Of a DNA stretch of 5,315 bases, positions 4,170 to 5,315 are shown piece by piece (position 1 is the stretch's first letter; every line of letters starts with the position of its first letter). The position numbers and the translations under genes were made by a program. The stretch spans positions 1 to 5,315 of the forward strand of contig JAQGLP010000114.1 in assembly GCA_028292835.1 (NCBI GenBank), in the 5' to 3' direction. The notes beneath the pieces are model-generated. The model ran no database searches and had not been told where the DNA came from. It worked only from the letters and a program-made list of their open reading frames with translations. Source of the stretch: Variovorax sp. (GTDB lineage Bacteria > Pseudomonadota > Gammaproteobacteria > Burkholderiales > Burkholderiaceae_C).

Positions 4170-5315
4170 CGCGTTTCTATCGCGGAATCTTCATCGTCTG
4201 GGTCGCGCTGCGCTACGGCCTCGACGAGCTGGTGCTCACCAGCTTCCAGAAGCCCTGGTTGCGCGTGGTCGCGCGCATCGTCTCGGTCGGGCGCAACCTG
4301 GAGGCGCCGCGCGGCCAGCGCCTGCGCGAGGCGCTCGAACGCCTGGGCCCCATCTTCGTCAAGTTCGGCCAGGTCATGTCGACGCGGCGCGACCTGCTGC
4401 CGCCCGACATCGCCGACGAACTCGCCTGGCTGCAGGACCGGGTGCCGCCGTTCGATTCGGCCATTGCCGTCGCCACCATCGAGCGCGCGTTCCGCCGACC
4501 GGTCGGCGAGATCTTCGCGTCCTTCGACACCACGCCGGTGGCGAGCGCATCGATCGCGCAGGTGCATTTCGCGACGCTGCGCGACCGCCATGGCTCGCTG
4601 CACGAGGTGGCGGTCAAGGTGCTGCGCCCGGGTATGCGCGAGGTGATCGGCAAGGATCTCGCGCTGATGGCCATGATGGCGGGCTGGGTCGAGAACCTCT
4701 CGGCCGACGGCAAGCGCCTGAAGCCGCGCCAGGTGGTGGCCGAGTTCGACAAGTACCTGCACGACGAACTCGACCTGGTGCGCGAGGCCGCCAACGCGGC
4801 GCAACTGCGACGCAACATGGTCCGGCTCGACCTGGTGCTGATCCCAGAGATCCATTGGGACTTCTGCCACTCCGACGTGATGGTGATGGAGCGCATGAAC
4901 GGCGTGCCGATCGCGCAGCTCGACCGGCTGCGCGCGGCCGGCGTCGACATCCCGAGGCTGGCGCGCGACGGCGTCACGATCTTCTTCACGCAGGTGTTTC
5001 GCGACGGTTTTTTCCATGCCGACATGCACCCCGGCAACATCCAGGTCAGCCTGGAACCGGCGACCTTCGGACGCTTTTTCTCGCTCGACTTCGGCTTCGT
5101 CGGCACGCTGACGGAATCCGACAAGGAGTACCTGGCACAGATCTTCGTGGCGTTCTTCCGGCGCGACTACAAGCGCGTGGCCGAGCTGCACCTGGAGAGC
5201 GGCTGGGTGCCCGGGGGCACGCGCATCGACGAGCTGGAGTCGGCGATCCGCAGCGTGTGCGAGCCGTACTTCGACCGCCCGCTGAAGGAGATCTCGCTCG
5301 GCATGGTGCTGATGC
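4166..5315 (+). CDS. ubiB: Ubiquinone biosynthesis protein UbiB (atypical kinase-like ATPase), 3' truncated
   Basis: The frame starts at ATG 4166, overlapping the ubiJ stop (ATGA), and is open to the window edge: 383 codons of an expected 510-550 or so. UbiB belongs to the ADCK/COQ8 family, whose members show ATPase rather than ordinary protein-kinase activity and are needed for ubiquinone synthesis, perhaps by extracting lipid precursors from the membrane. All family hallmarks in this part are intact: KFGQ (Lys66-Gln69, the KxGQ motif), the Ala-rich loop ASASIAQVH (126-134), the VAVK lysine (Lys151), the ExD motif HDELDLVREAANA (199-211), the catalytic loop FHADMHPGN (283-291; Asp286, Asn291) and the metal-binding DFG (308-310). 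The missing C-terminus should hold the two transmembrane helices. There is only a weak SD (AGG at 4157-4159), so translational coupling to ubiJ is likely. Confidence 0.97.
   Translation, partial: MTRFYRGIFIVWVALRYGLDELVLTSFQKPWLRVVARIVSVGRNLEAPRGQRLREALERLGPIFVKFGQVMSTRRDLLPPDIADELAWLQDRVPPFDSAIAVATIERAFRRPVGEIFASFDTTPVASASIAQVHFATLRDRHGSLHEVAVKVLRPGMREVIGKDLALMAMMAGWVENLSADGKRLKPRQVVAEFDKYLHDELDLVREAANAAQLRRNMVRLDLVLIPEIHWDFCHSDVMVMERMNGVPIAQLDRLRAAGVDIPRLARDGVTIFFTQVFRDGFFHADMHPGNIQVSLEPATFGRFFSLDFGFVGTLTESDKEYLAQIFVAFFRRDYKRVAELHLESGWVPGGTRIDELESAIRSVCEPYFDRPLKEISLGMVLM

Noticed and set aside
4106..5191. A 361-codon open frame on the minus strand opposite ubiB
   Set aside because: Its composition (Arg, His, Asp, Val, Ala) is that of a shadow of a GC-rich gene. 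The plus strand encodes every UbiB catalytic motif here.

Overview
The window is a high-GC bacterial chromosome segment with strong G/C bias at third codon positions. Its protein sequences and gene order point to Burkholderiales, most likely the family Comamonadaceae (Acidovorax/Variovorax/Ramlibacter-like). This placement is inferred from recalled family sequences, not from a search. All genes lie on the + strand and are closely packed. I see no mobile element, CRISPR array, tRNA or rRNA.

Layout. (1) Positions 1-596 hold the 3' end of a large oxidoreductase gene; the cysteine-rich CCG iron-sulfur domain is visible. (2) Positions 670-1116 encode a HIT (histidine triad) protein and 1116-1529 a DUF971 protein; they overlap in a TGATG stop/start and each has a clear Shine-Dalgarno (SD) sequence. 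(3) The 157-bp gap 1530-1686 is the only sizeable intergenic region. It holds a perfect GCTATC/GATAGC hairpin that may belong to a dispersed repeat, two further stem-loops, and a probable promoter abutting the next gene. (4) ubiE, the C-methyltransferase of ubiquinone/menaquinone synthesis, is at 1687-2418. (5) A membrane-anchored protein with a Tim44-like domain is at 2457-3515. (6) ubiJ, an SCP2-domain accessory factor, is at 3606-4169 and overlaps ubiB at 4166; ubiB, an atypical ADCK/COQ8-type kinase-like ATPase, runs off the right edge.

How it fits together. The core is the classical ubiE-ubiJ-ubiB ubiquinone (coenzyme Q) cluster. UbiE methylates the quinone ring, UbiJ is a lipid-binding scaffold of the soluble Ubi complex, and UbiB is the membrane-linked ATPase needed for CoQ synthesis. 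Compared with the E. coli order ubiE-ubiJ-ubiB, a Tim44-like gene is wedged between ubiE and ubiJ, and a HIT/DUF971 pair plus a flavin/Fe-S-type oxidoreductase sit just upstream. No completely new system is evident. The points most worth checking are: the uncharacterised Tim44-like, DUF971 and HIT partners as possible quinone-pathway accessories; two -10 boxes placed so that ubiE and ubiJ, the two non-overlapping genes without a usable SD, would be read from leaderless mRNAs; and a 26-codon ORF that exactly bridges the oxidoreductase stop and the HIT start.
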